NCBI RefSeq assembly: GCF_913773635.1
Contig: NZ_CAJYGQ010000008.1
Span: 124,001-188,000 of the forward strand
Reading direction: 5' to 3'
Origin: an uncultured Mucilaginibacter sp.
GTDB taxonomy: Bacteria; Bacteroidota; Bacteroidia; Sphingobacteriales; Sphingobacteriaceae
DNA: 64,000 nucleotides
Shown here: in pieces, positions 34,446-44,312 of the stretch
How positions within the stretch are numbered: the stretch's first letter is position 1
Layout of the letters: each line of letters opens with the position of its first letter
The notes under the pieces: model-generated
What the model was told of the DNA's origin: nothing
Database searches by the model: none
Seen by the model: only the letters and a program-made list of their open reading frames with translations
Position numbers and translations under genes: made by a program

Positions 34446-35792
34446 TTATTTCACCGGCTTCGGATAAACCGCCTGGCTTTCATGCCCTTCGGCATCCACA
34501 GCCTGCACAGCAAAAAAGTAATTATCTTTTGAGTAATCAGACGTGTATTCATTCCCCGTTACGAAGGTTTTTTTCTCCCAGTAAGGGCTTATGGTTTCAC
34601 GCATCAATATGTAATATCCGGCCGGCTTCTTACCTTTCGGCTCTTCCCATTTAAGGGTGGTTTTATTTGTTAAACCGCTGGTACTAACGCCTACATTTTG
34701 CGGTTGTGCCGGTGCCGAAGCCAAATTAGCCAATACAGATAAATTCATACGTGCTACTTTCTGGATGTATGAATAATCGGCAAAATCAGGTAAGTCGCCA
34801 TAGTCAATACCTTTTTCTTTACGAATATCCTGATGCTGGCGTGTAAAATCTTCATTCATTTCAGTAAAGCGCACTGCCGTAAACCCGCTTTGCAAAAAAG
34901 GAGTTTGATCACCTCCACGCAAAAACCTATCGCGGCGATAAACCATTTTAACATCTAAATGGCTTACATAGCGTTCAGCAACTTCTTTTACGTAGCGGGC
35001 TAATTGCCTCGAAGGGCTATCATTTTCGCCGCCATTGCCAATTAAGGCATTAAGCGCCTTCGAATCTTTTGCGGCTACTGATGGTACACCCTCACTGAAT
35101 ACACGCACGTTGGTATTATTCTTTATGCCGTTTTCCATACCCAGGGTATTACCAACAATGTCGTTGTTTAAAACCGCATCAATATTCCATTTTTCGGCAG
35201 TTGCCCGCTTAGCTACGTTGGTTGACCCATTTAAACCCTGTTCTTCACCCACTACAGCCATAAAAATTATTGTTGCCGGAAATGAACGTTTTGACATTAC
35301 TCTTGCCAGTTCCATTGACACTGCCGTACCCGAAGCATCATCTACCGCGCCCGGTGCAACAGATGCCGAATCCATTACGTTATTAACTCGCGAATCATAA
35401 TGCCCGGTCACTATGTACACACGCGTATCATTAGGATTAGTACCTTTTAGGGTAGCAAGTACATTTTTTAAAACAGTAGGTTTGCCAATACGGCCTCCGG
35501 CGGGTTGCGTAAATGTATCAAACTCAACTTTCATTCTTCCATCTGCTGCTACTGCATAACGTTCATATTCGGCTTTAATCCAATTACGGGCGGCTCCTAT
35601 ACCGGTGGTTTTGCTTGTGGTGTCACTTAAAGTATGGCGGGTTTTAAAGCTTACCAGTTTACGCACAATCGCCTCAATGTTTTGGGCCGAAACTTCATTG
35701 TTCATTTGCTTTATAACGGCATCCTGTTTAATAGTTGTTTGAGCCACAACAGGCCCGGCAAATAGCAAGGGAAGTAGAAATTTATATTTCAT
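34446..35792 (-). CDS. M28-family metallopeptidase with C-terminal fibronectin type III-like domain
   Basis: The 448-aa product has a signal peptide (about 1-18, PVVAQ), then an M28 aminopeptidase/carboxypeptidase domain. Likely zinc ligands are H131 (VTGHYDSR), D151 or D152 (GAVDDASG), E183/E184 (VVGEEQGL) and D211 (LNNDIVGN); a further histidine near 314 completes the set. The last 80 residues (PQNVGVSTSGLTNKTTLKWEEP onward) look like a fibronectin type III domain. It is expected to be secreted and to hydrolyse peptides. It is transcribed convergently with the ABC operon. Confidence 0.9.
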   Translation of the reverse strand: MKYKFLLPLLFAGPVVAQTTIKQDAVIKQMNNEVSAQNIEAIVRKLVSFKTRHTLSDTTSKTTGIGAARNWIKAEYERYAVAADGRMKVEFDTFTQPAGGRIGKPTVLKNVLATLKGTNPNDTRVYIVTGHYDSRVNNVMDSASVAPGAVDDASGTAVSMELARVMSKRSFPATIIFMAVVGEEQGLNGSTNVAKRATAEKWNIDAVLNNDIVGNTLGMENGIKNNTNVRVFSEGVPSVAAKDSKALNALIGNGGENDSPSRQLARYVKEVAERYVSHLDVKMVYRRDRFLRGGDQTPFLQSGFTAVRFTEMNEDFTRQHQDIRKEKGIDYGDLPDFADYSYIQKVARMNLSVLANLASAPAQPQNVGVSTSGLTNKTTLKWEEPKGKKPAGYYILMRETISPYWEKKTFVTGNEYTSDYSKDNYFFAVQAVDAEGHESQAVYPKPVK

Positions 35793-36021
35793 ACGGAGTT
35801 TGAGTTAAGTACACCAATATACTGTACATACTTGGCAACACCACCTACCGAACAACATTTTTACCAACTCTACATGGTATTTAGCAATTAGAAGTTATTT
35901 AAATAAAAGTTTAACCAATAGATGTTTAATCAAATTAAACAACTTAGCTCTAAGGCAAACTAAATTTTAAAAAATCTTGTTAAATCACAAATTAACCAAA
36001 AGTTAACATTTGTTCACTTGT

Positions 36022-36921
36022 ATGCAAAAGCTGCGTTTATTTACGATTGCTGCTATGCTTATATGCCTGACAGCTTGTGAAAAAGGGCCCGAAGCTGAAA
36101 TTCAGGATACGGTGTCACAGCAGGAAATTGAAGGTCCTGGAATAGCAACTCCCGGAAACCCTGAAGGCGTTGACGAGCCGGATAGTGCTATAATTGCCGA
36201 TGAGCCAGTAGATCCGCTTGATTTTACTATTCCTAAGGTTTGCCTTGACAAGGTTATAGCGGGTGAGGATACGTCGGACGTTGAAACTAACGGTGTATTT
36301 GTACGCGGAAACAAATGGCCGGTTGGGGCCACACTTAAGGTTTACTTTATTAACGGTAGTTCCTATTTACGCGGCAAGGTAATGGAGTATGCCCGTTACT
36401 GGTCGAGACATGCTAATATCAGATTTGTTAAAACTAATAATAAAGCGCAATCTGACATAAGGGTTGGATTTAAAATTAACGGAGATAAGGGTTCGTGGTC
36501 CTACATTGGTAGTTATGCCAACCAATTAAAAGGCAAGCAAACCATGAATTACGGTTGGTTTAACCGGCAAACTGAAGAACGTGAGCTAAGGCGTACCATT
36601 GTACACGAGTTCGGCCATGCCATTGGTTTAGGTCATGAACAATCAAACCCCGACGCCGATATTAACTGGAATAAACCGGCTGTTTATGAGTACTACATGG
36701 GGCCACCTAACAACTGGACCCGCGAACAGGTTAACAGCAACGTATTTTTTAAATACCGTAAAAAAGACGTACGCAATACAACGTGGGATAAGGAATCAAT
36801 TATGCAGTACCCGATTGACGCCGCCTTTACCCGCGATGGACTGGAAATTGGCTTTAACCGAAACTTGTCGGATAAAGACAAAGCCTTTATTGCCAAAATT
36901 TATCCGGCAGGCAACAACTAA
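36022..36921 (+). CDS. astacin-like zinc metalloprotease lipoprotein
   Basis: The 299-aa product has a lipoprotein signal peptide ending in LTAC (C19), an acidic, Pro-rich linker of about 60 residues and a peptidase M12A-like domain. The zinc site is HEFGHAIGLGH with H195, E196, H199 and H205, and a Met-turn SIMQY follows near residue 266. This is a metzincin, possibly tethered to the outer membrane surface. I chose the ATG at 36022 because an upstream TTG adds four residues with no signal-peptide benefit. A bidirectional hairpin follows. Confidence 0.88.
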   Translation: MQKLRLFTIAAMLICLTACEKGPEAEIQDTVSQQEIEGPGIATPGNPEGVDEPDSAIIADEPVDPLDFTIPKVCLDKVIAGEDTSDVETNGVFVRGNKWPVGATLKVYFINGSSYLRGKVMEYARYWSRHANIRFVKTNNKAQSDIRVGFKINGDKGSWSYIGSYANQLKGKQTMNYGWFNRQTEERELRRTIVHEFGHAIGLGHEQSNPDADINWNKPAVYEYYMGPPNNWTREQVNSNVFFKYRKKDVRNTTWDKESIMQYPIDAAFTRDGLEIGFNRNLSDKDKAFIAKIYPAGNN

Positions 36922-36953
36922 TCAAAAAGAGGAGCAAAAGCTCCTCTTTTTGA
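36922..36953. terminator. bidirectional terminator between convergent genes
   Basis: TCAAAAAGAGGAGC and GCTCCTCTTTTTGA form a perfect 14-bp stem with a 4-base AAAA loop. Both directions end in T-runs, serving the protease gene on the plus strand and the DUF1304 gene on the minus strand. Confidence 0.9.
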
Positions 36954-36969
36954 TTAACACGTAATGCTG

Positions 36970-37335
36970 TTAACGGCTTAAATATGCAACTAATAGCGCC
37001 AGTATTGCCGGCAGACCTTGCTTCAGTAAAATTGACTTTGATGCTGTATAAGCTCCGTAAACTGCTGCTACGATTACACATGACAGAAAGAATACTGCAA
37101 CGTTAAAAGCCCATTGTTCATCTGCTATTAATAACGACCATATTAAACCGGCCGCTAAAAAACCGTTATACAAGCCCTGGTTTGCCGCAAGCACTTTAGT
37201 TTGTTCAAATAAATTCGATGGTAAAGAGGTAAAAGTTGCTTTACCTTTGGTTGTCCAGGCAAACATCTCTATCCATAAAATATAGAGGTGCTCAATTGCT
37301 ACCAAACCAATCAAAATTGCTGAAAATAATTTCAT
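36970..37335 (-). CDS. DUF1304 membrane protein
   Basis: The 121-aa product has four hydrophobic helices (about residues 1-20, 50-70, 75-95, 103-118) and the family pattern AIEHLYILWIEMF near residue 13 followed by NQGLYNGFLAAGLIW near 53. It is a DUF1304 protein of unknown function at the cytoplasmic membrane. It begins 19 bases after the helicase-nuclease gene on the same strand and is probably cotranscribed with it. Confidence 0.88.
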   Translation of the reverse strand: MKLFSAILIGLVAIEHLYILWIEMFAWTTKGKATFTSLPSNLFEQTKVLAANQGLYNGFLAAGLIWSLLIADEQWAFNVAVFFLSCVIVAAVYGAYTASKSILLKQGLPAILALLVAYLSR

Positions 37336-37354
37336 GTAGTTAACGTCTTAGTTA

Positions 37355-40300
37355 TTATTCTACACCTTCTAAAATATCTCCTGCCTGCTTAAAGTTGCTT
37401 CGCACAAAGTGGCACCAGCTACATTCGGGTTTACCGCAGCCGGTGGCAAAATCATGAGCCATAATTTTTTGGTAGGTATCGGTAAGTTGCCTTGTAACGG
37501 TAGCTTCATCACCCGGAATAATTACAATTTTTTCTTTATGATACTCCCCTTCATTTATGGGCTCAATAAAATCAAATGTAGTTCCGGTAACTTCCCAATC
37601 TTTGTTGCGGTCGGCATCTATAAGCATTTTATAAAATACTGCCTGGCGCCAGTAATCGCCTCCATTAGGATTATCAGTATTTGGACGAATAAATTTTTCT
37701 TTAGCGTACTTGAGCTTGCCCGTTTTGTAATCAACAATTGTTGCTTGCTTACCGTTAAATTCAATTTTATCAAGGTGCCCTTTTACCGGAACCCCATTTA
37801 TAACAACGTTACGTACAGGTAACTCCACCTTTGCAATTTTATTCCAAGTTGGTAAATTTTGCTCGTAATAAGCGGGCAGTATTTTATCACCATAATCCAT
37901 ACGCAGTTTAAAATCTTCTTTGGTAAATGAATCACGGCTGCGCATCATAAACCAGCGAAATTCTCGCATAAAATCATCAGTGGTTGCAAACGCCTTGTCT
38001 TCGCTTTTGGCCATTCTGTCAAACACCTTGTAAAGCGCAAAGTGCACCGCCGAACCAAATGCCATAGCCGGACTTTTGCCTGCGGGCACCCGTATTAAGT
38101 TTTGGAAATAAAATTTAAGCGGACAATCTAAATAAGCATTTAAATGCGTAACCGACAGTACGTAGTTTTGTAGTAACTGATCAATGTAGCTTTTATCAAG
38201 CAGCTGCACTACCGGCTTATCAGCTTCGGTAAACTGGGTTGAAAGGTAACTCATCAAAGCATCGGGGTGCACCTGCGGATATTGAACGCGTATATGAGTA
38301 GCAGCCACTATTTCGCCTACAAACTGAGACGCTTCCTGATCTTTATCATTACGGTCTTTAACGGTGTATGATATATTAAGACACTGCTTTGCGCGGGTTA
38401 TTGCCACATAGAATAACCGGCGTGATTCCTCCTGCTGGGCATTGTCATCAACAGCGCTTTGCATAAGCGTATCAGGAAAGCTAAAGCCACTGTTGCGCCC
38501 TTTGGCATCCCAAACCCGTTTATTACAACCTATTAAAAACACATGCTCATACTCCAATCCTTTAGAACCATGTGCAGTTACAAAATTCACACCATTATCG
38601 GCATGTATTACCTGGTTTAATTCCAGCCGTATGCCGTTACGTTTCATGAGGTCAATAGTTAATATGACATCCTTAAGCTTACCCTCGGGGTTTTTGCGGG
38701 CTTCATCGCGCACAAAATTAAACAAGCTGTTAAGTACCTCCATATGCCAACCTTTATCGGGCTGCTGCATAACGTACCTTAAAATACCTAATGACGTAAT
38801 TACGTGCTGAAACAGTACCTGAACAGTAAAACTCATAGATACCTTAAGCAGTTCCTCAATATTGCCAATCAACTGGCGTAGCGGCTCTTTGTTGTCAACT
38901 TCAAAAAGGTTACCCTGGCGCGGTCCCTGCATTTCGGTAAGGTAGCGGCGTATGGACGTTTTTTGATCATCGGCCAGCACTTTATAGTTGGCCTGGGCTA
39001 CAGCAATACTTGCCTTGGCAATTTCTATAGGCTTAATGTCAAAGAAATCATAGTGCATTATCTCAAACAGCATTTCATCGCCACTGTACGGTGAATCAAT
39101 TTCCATAGCCAGGTACTGGAGTATGTTAATGATTTTTTCACCAAACGGCAAAGTAAATATGTCGATTTTACGACGTGTGTTTACAGCAATCTTTTTTGCA
39201 TCCAGATAATGTATAAGCTGTTCAACCTGATTATGGTTGCGGTATATTACAGCTATCTCGTTGGCCTCAACCCCTGCATGTATCAAATCCTCAATTTGAT
39301 ATGCTACATCAACCAGTTCATGATCGGGGTTAGCATATTCGCTTATAACCGGTTCCACTGTTTGAGTGACAAAGCGTGCGTTGGCCGCCTGCAGGTTTTT
39401 GTCGAGCCTTAACTGGCTGGTTAACCGTTCATTGTTGTTACCGATAAGCGCCCTTGATATATCAAGAATAGTTTGATTTGAGCGGTAATTTTGCTTAAGC
39501 ACAACGGTATACAGGGTATCTACATAATCTCCGGCAAAATCAAGGATGTTTTTCATGTTGGCACCCTGAAAGCGGTATATAGACTGGTCATCATCGCCCA
39601 CCACAAAAACGTTGGGCGTATCCCAGTAGCTTAACATAAATTTCAACAATTCATTTTGCGAACCGCTGGTGTCCTGAAACTCATCAACCAAAATATACTG
39701 GTAACGCTCCTGGTAACGGCGCAGCAAATCTTCGTTATTGGCAAAAGCCCGCAGCACCCACATAATCATGTCATCGTAATCATAGCGCTTGGCTATGTCT
39801 AACCGGTTTTCATAATTATCAAATTCATTAACGGCACTTAACAGCTTCTCCATCTTGTCTTTGGCAGCCGTAATTTCTTTCTCTTTAATATCGCCTACCT
39901 TAATGCCTTTAGCAGCGTTAGCACGCTTATAGGTAAACTCCTCACGGTTTGGCAAATCGTCAATGTATTCCTTTACGGCTTGCTCAATAAATGAAGCCGT
40001 CCAGTTTTCGCGCTTCATGGTACTGAACAAGCTTTTTAAACGCGACGTTTCAAAATATATATCCCCGGTAAACCGCTTTAACGGATGATCTTTGCCAAAC
40101 CCGTCTATAAGATCGCGAAACAGCATGGCCGAGTCTAAATCGGTTAAGGGTTCAAGCCCCAGCCTGCCAAAATATTCCAGATTTTCCTGTATCACATCAT
40201 TACAAAAGGCATGAAATGTATAAATATTTATGCGGTATGCATCGGGGCCAATAAATTCAAACAAACGCTTGCGCATGGCCACTGCACCCGCATCAGTATA

Positions 40301-40513
40301 AGTTAAGCAAAGTATTTCGTTGGGTTGGGCATCGGTATCTGATAGTATTTTACCAATACGTGCAGCCAGTATTTGCGTTTTACCTGTACCTGGCCCGGCA
40401 ACTACCAGTACCGGACCATCAAGTTTGTTAACGGCTGATAATTGCTCTTGATTGAGGCGCGCTAATATTTTTTGAAAATTCTGGTTATATCTATCTGCGG
40501 AAGGCTGTATCAT
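37355..40513 (-). CDS. UvrD/PcrA-type helicase fused to a PD-(D/E)XK nuclease
   Basis: The 1052-aa product has superfamily 1 helicase motifs in order: AGPGTGKTQ (Walker A, about residue 38), LVDEFQDTS (Walker B), VGDDDQSIYRFQGA and HGSKGLEYEHVF, then a C-terminal nuclease of the RecB/AddB type with D928-Y-K930 in VDYKTGK. Four cysteines bracket the nuclease: C797 (LDCPLKF) and C1026, C1031, C1034 (CGKPECSWC), which match an iron-staple [4Fe-4S] arrangement. It probably unwinds and trims DNA in repair. I chose the ATG at 40513 over an upstream TTG. Confidence 0.92.
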   Translation of the reverse strand: MIQPSADRYNQNFQKILARLNQEQLSAVNKLDGPVLVVAGPGTGKTQILAARIGKILSDTDAQPNEILCLTYTDAGAVAMRKRLFEFIGPDAYRINIYTFHAFCNDVIQENLEYFGRLGLEPLTDLDSAMLFRDLIDGFGKDHPLKRFTGDIYFETSRLKSLFSTMKRENWTASFIEQAVKEYIDDLPNREEFTYKRANAAKGIKVGDIKEKEITAAKDKMEKLLSAVNEFDNYENRLDIAKRYDYDDMIMWVLRAFANNEDLLRRYQERYQYILVDEFQDTSGSQNELLKFMLSYWDTPNVFVVGDDDQSIYRFQGANMKNILDFAGDYVDTLYTVVLKQNYRSNQTILDISRALIGNNNERLTSQLRLDKNLQAANARFVTQTVEPVISEYANPDHELVDVAYQIEDLIHAGVEANEIAVIYRNHNQVEQLIHYLDAKKIAVNTRRKIDIFTLPFGEKIINILQYLAMEIDSPYSGDEMLFEIMHYDFFDIKPIEIAKASIAVAQANYKVLADDQKTSIRRYLTEMQGPRQGNLFEVDNKEPLRQLIGNIEELLKVSMSFTVQVLFQHVITSLGILRYVMQQPDKGWHMEVLNSLFNFVRDEARKNPEGKLKDVILTIDLMKRNGIRLELNQVIHADNGVNFVTAHGSKGLEYEHVFLIGCNKRVWDAKGRNSGFSFPDTLMQSAVDDNAQQEESRRLFYVAITRAKQCLNISYTVKDRNDKDQEASQFVGEIVAATHIRVQYPQVHPDALMSYLSTQFTEADKPVVQLLDKSYIDQLLQNYVLSVTHLNAYLDCPLKFYFQNLIRVPAGKSPAMAFGSAVHFALYKVFDRMAKSEDKAFATTDDFMREFRWFMMRSRDSFTKEDFKLRMDYGDKILPAYYEQNLPTWNKIAKVELPVRNVVINGVPVKGHLDKIEFNGKQATIVDYKTGKLKYAKEKFIRPNTDNPNGGDYWRQAVFYKMLIDADRNKDWEVTGTTFDFIEPINEGEYHKEKIVIIPGDEATVTRQLTDTYQKIMAHDFATGCGKPECSWCHFVRSNFKQAGDILEGVE

Positions 40514-40693
40514 CTTAAGAGTAAAGATAAGCAATTTTTGCAGCGGCAGCCATCAAACCACCCATCCGGCTCAGCAGCCACAGGCATGCCTTGCGCTTAT
40601 TATAATTTTTATAAAAGTGATTATATGCCCGAACATTCAGGCTTTAAAAGCATTGATTACTATAGTTTAATACTATTTTTATAACATTACAGC

Positions 40694-41278
40694 ATGTATT
40701 GGTACGAGGACGAGGTTAAACGCCTTGAAAAGGACAGACTTAAGCTGCACTATGAACCCGAAACCCTGTTTTACGGTAGTTCGACCATACGGCTATGGAA
40801 CAGTTTATACCAAGATTTTGCACATTTAAAACCTGTTAATCTTGGTTTTGGCGGTTCAACCCTGGCAGCTTGTGTTTGGTTTTTTGATAGGATAATGATG
40901 GCTTACCAACCTAAACAATTGGTTGTGTATGCCGGCGACAACGATCTGGGAGACGGACGGCACCCCGAGGAGGTTTTTATTTTTTTTAAGCAAATAGTGG
41001 TTATGGCGGCCGAGCGCTTTGGCAACATACCGTGTTATTATGTATCATTAAAGCCCAGCCCGGCGAGGTGGCAAATTGCCGAGAGCTTTAAATACGCTAA
41101 CAACCTTATTGAAAATGAAATTGTGAAGCAACAAAACAACTGGCGCTTCATTAATATATTTAAACCGATGCTTGACGTTGGCGGCAGACCACGTCATGAG
41201 CTTTATGCTGATGACAACCTGCACTTAAGCCAGCAGGGGTATGAGGTGTGGAAGCATGTAATTGGAAGCAGTCTTTAG
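40694..41278 (+). CDS. SGNH/GDSL-type hydrolase
   Basis: The 194-aa product shows the four SGNH blocks: FYGSST at 26-31 (S30 as nucleophile, with Ser replacing the usual Asp of GDS), GFGGST at 51-56, AGDND at 80-84 and DDNLHLS at 173-179 with D174 and H177. No signal peptide is present, so it is likely cytoplasmic. Substrate is unknown; relatives cleave acyl or acetyl esters. It is followed after 83 bases by an esterase gene on the same strand. Confidence 0.85.
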   Translation: MYWYEDEVKRLEKDRLKLHYEPETLFYGSSTIRLWNSLYQDFAHLKPVNLGFGGSTLAACVWFFDRIMMAYQPKQLVVYAGDNDLGDGRHPEEVFIFFKQIVVMAAERFGNIPCYYVSLKPSPARWQIAESFKYANNLIENEIVKQQNNWRFINIFKPMLDVGGRPRHELYADDNLHLSQQGYEVWKHVIGSSL

Positions 41279-41361
41279 TCAAGTGCTAACATGCTGTTTA
41301 CGCGGAGGTAATATTAAATAGGGACATTTCTATCACATTTTAATTGAAGCTCGAAATATAA

Positions 41362-42090
41362 ATGGAAAGAGCATATCATAAATGGTATAGTCCTGCGCTG
41401 CAGCGCGACATGGAATTGCTTGTTTTCGGGCATGCAGGCCGTGCCGTTGTTTTCTTTCCAACACGTATGGCACGCTTTTACGATTATGAGAACTGGGGTA
41501 TTATAGGTTCATTATTTGAAAAGATTGAAGCGGGGCAGCTGCAGCTTTTTTGCGTTGACAGTGTTGATGCCGAAAGCTTTTATAACAAAAGCATTAGTCC
41601 TGCTTTACGTATACAACGGCACCTGCAATATGAATCGTACATTATCAATGAGGTTATCCCTTTTATAAAAGTTTGCAACGCTGACGGATGTATCGAGGCT
41701 GCTGGCTGTAGCATGGGGGCCTATCATGCACTCAATATTGCGTTCAGGCACTCAACTATTTTTAAAAAGGTAGTATCAATGAGCGGCCGCTATGATTTAA
41801 CAGTACAACTGCCCGATTATAATGATTTGTTTGACGGCTATCATGACGACGACATTTACTTTAACATGCCGCAGCAATACATTGCCAATCTTACTGACAG
41901 CTACCTGCTGAATAACCTGAGCCTCATGGACATTACCTTAGTTATAGGTAATGATGACCCGTTTTGCCAAGGTAACCAGCAATTTAATCAACTACTATGG
42001 TCCAAAAACATTCCGCACCAGTTTTTTATTTGGGAAGGTAATGCTCATAAGCCAAAGTATTGGCGCGAAATGGTTAAGCTATACCTATAG
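41362..42090 (+). CDS. alpha/beta-hydrolase, putative esterase family
   Basis: The 242-aa product resembles esterase-D/antigen-85-like putative esterases: nucleophile elbow GCSMGA at 115-120 with S117, a likely acid in GNDDPF near 200 and a histidine near 231 (GNAHKPKYW). There is no signal peptide. Substrate is unknown. The end overlaps the convergent kinase gene by 17 bases. Confidence 0.85.
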   Translation: MERAYHKWYSPALQRDMELLVFGHAGRAVVFFPTRMARFYDYENWGIIGSLFEKIEAGQLQLFCVDSVDAESFYNKSISPALRIQRHLQYESYIINEVIPFIKVCNADGCIEAAGCSMGAYHALNIAFRHSTIFKKVVSMSGRYDLTVQLPDYNDLFDGYHDDDIYFNMPQQYIANLTDSYLLNNLSLMDITLVIGNDDPFCQGNQQFNQLLWSKNIPHQFFIWEGNAHKPKYWREMVKLYL

Positions 42091-44083
42091 GGAGTTGTAG
42101 CCAAAAAGTACTCCCCTGACCAAATGCACTTTCAACCCATATTTTTCCTTTGTGCCGGGCAACAATTTCATGTGAAATGTAAAGCCCGATACCCAAGCCG
42201 GATATATGAGGATTAAGTTCTTCTACCCTGAAAAACCTTGAAAATATCTGCGAAAATTTCTCCTCGGGTATACCAATGCCAAAATCACGAATACCGATAG
42301 TAACCTTATCATCTTCAAAATCCATACTCACTTCTACCTTATTGGCACCATGCGAGTATTTAATTGCATTGGTTAATAAATTAATGAGTACCTGCTCGAT
42401 CCTGTGTGGATCGCCGTGGATGTTTACTTTTTTTATTGCCGATTTTAAAATTACTTGATGAGTTGTATGCGACAGCTGAATGAGCTCAATTACATCATCA
42501 AGCAAAGCACCTATATCGAAAACCTGGTTTACAAACTGTAGCTTACCTGCCTCTATTTTTGAAACATCGAGCAAATCAGAAACTAATGCGTTTAGTTTTT
42601 TAACCTGCTGTATGGTTTTGGCAACAAACTTACGGCTGCCTACATTTTTCTCGGTTCTATCTAATATTTGCAAATAACCGTTAATACTTGTTAACGGTGT
42701 TTTTAGCTCATGGCTTGCCAAACCAATAAATTCATCCTTCTTCTCATTCAGAAACTTTATCTCCTCATATAAACAAGCATTATCAATTCCAATGGCGGCC
42801 TGCGCAGCAATTGGAATTACAATATCCTCGTGCTCGGCAGTGAATTTACCCTCTTCCGCATGTTCGAAAAACAAAATACCAATTACGTCACCTAATCTTG
42901 AAACAACCGGCACAGCAAGACAGCTAAGTAAAGAAGTATTATTATTTGAGCTTAAACCATCAAAAAGATGTGAATGTAATACAGAAGTATTCTGTTTAAT
43001 ATTCGCCACTCTTAAAACCTGAGGATTTGAAAAAAGCGGGCTGGTTAAAATTTGTTCGTTGCTGTATTGTTGTTTTGGGTTGTTATATGCGTAGGCGCAA
43101 ACAAGGTCAAAGTGACCATTTGAATTAGCTTTTTTATAAAAGAAGGTACCGGATTGTGCCCCTGTAAGGTCGGCGGTGGCATCTATTACCTTTTGTAGTA
43201 TCTTGTTTAAATCAAGCTCCTCAGATATTTGCTTTATTACCTGATTTATAAGCTCTAACCTACGTGCATATTCGGCCATCGCATCTTCAGCCTGCTTTTG
43301 CGTGCTTATGTCACGTGCAATTTTTGACGCCCCTATAATATTGCCAGATTCATCTTTTATGGGCGAAACAGATAATGATATAGGGATTTCCTTTCCATGC
43401 TTGGTAACCCTGATAGTTTCGAAATGCTCAACACGGTTTCCTTGCGCAATTTGCCCAATGATGTACTCCTCTTCAGATAAGCGCGACATGGGTATGAGCA
43501 TTGAAATATGCTTTCCAATAGCTTCGGTCTGCGTATAACCGAACATCCGCTCGGCAGCTTTATTCCAACTGGTAATAATACCCTGCAAGGTTTTGCTTAA
43601 AATGGTATCGTCTGAGGAATCAACAATGGCAGCTAAGCGAGCCTGCTTACTAATGTTTACTTCTTCGTGGGTAATATCAATCAGCGTGACAATAATGCTT
43701 TCAAGAATTTTATTTTCTTCAAACTGAGGTACGCAGTACGATTTCATTTTTACGTGGCTACCATCGGGCCTTTCCATAATGATAACCTGTTCAACGATTT
43801 GACCTTGTTCGGCTGCTCGCGCCATTGGGCTCAAACCTGCGGGAAGCGGCTCATTATGATGATTATAAAACTTACAGCTGGGGCACCATTGATCTTTATC
43901 CTTAATGGGTGCCAAACCCCACAAGGCTTTTGCGGCGTTGTTGAATGCAGTAATGTACCCTAATGCATTGCATATATAAATAGCTACAGGTATGCTTTCG
44001 AGCATATTGTTGTAGTTTATACTATTACTGGTAAATCCTGATACCGGCGATGGTACCCGATTACCTGAAGAATTATCGATCAT
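42074..44083 (-). CDS. PAS-PAS-GAF sensor histidine kinase
   Basis: The 669-aa product has no membrane helix. Domains run PAS (about 25-140), PAS (about 145-265, with AERMFGYTQTEAIG), GAF (about 285-430, DLTGAQSGTFFYK and VIGILFFEHAEEG), HisKA with phosphorylated H458 (ASHELKTPL) and HATPase (about 540-665, NLLTNAIKYS and GLGIGLYIS). It is a soluble multi-sensor kinase without a receiver and without an adjacent response regulator. Input could be redox, light or small-molecule binding but no cofactor cysteine or histidine is diagnostic. Confidence 0.92.
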   Translation of the reverse strand: MIDNSSGNRVPSPVSGFTSNSINYNNMLESIPVAIYICNALGYITAFNNAAKALWGLAPIKDKDQWCPSCKFYNHHNEPLPAGLSPMARAAEQGQIVEQVIIMERPDGSHVKMKSYCVPQFEENKILESIIVTLIDITHEEVNISKQARLAAIVDSSDDTILSKTLQGIITSWNKAAERMFGYTQTEAIGKHISMLIPMSRLSEEEYIIGQIAQGNRVEHFETIRVTKHGKEIPISLSVSPIKDESGNIIGASKIARDISTQKQAEDAMAEYARRLELINQVIKQISEELDLNKILQKVIDATADLTGAQSGTFFYKKANSNGHFDLVCAYAYNNPKQQYSNEQILTSPLFSNPQVLRVANIKQNTSVLHSHLFDGLSSNNNTSLLSCLAVPVVSRLGDVIGILFFEHAEEGKFTAEHEDIVIPIAAQAAIGIDNACLYEEIKFLNEKKDEFIGLASHELKTPLTSINGYLQILDRTEKNVGSRKFVAKTIQQVKKLNALVSDLLDVSKIEAGKLQFVNQVFDIGALLDDVIELIQLSHTTHQVILKSAIKKVNIHGDPHRIEQVLINLLTNAIKYSHGANKVEVSMDFEDDKVTIGIRDFGIGIPEEKFSQIFSRFFRVEELNPHISGLGIGLYISHEIVARHKGKIWVESAFGQGSTFWLQLPIGIA

Positions 44084-44254
44084 TATGCAGGCTAATCTTA
44101 TACTCCTTTAAGGAATAAAAGATACGAAATTAAACAAACTAGTTGTATTATCAACCTGAGTTAAGCATTTATGTTTTACCGGTTTGCAATTAATTTAAGC
44201 ATTCTCTTTGACTTTATTTTTGTTGTAAAACTCAAATGAAAATAACCGGCTTAA

Positions 44255-44294
44255 ACAAACAAAGGCGCGGTGATGTCACCGCGCCTTTGTTTGT
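44255..44294 (-). terminator. intrinsic terminator of ahcY
   Basis: ACAAACAAAGGCGCGGTGA and its perfect complement give a 19-bp stem with a minimal loop. On the minus strand the stem ends in TTTGTTTGT. It lies 18 bases after the ahcY stop codon. Confidence 0.9.
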
Positions 44295-44312
44295 CTTTAT
44301 ATTAAATTCAGA

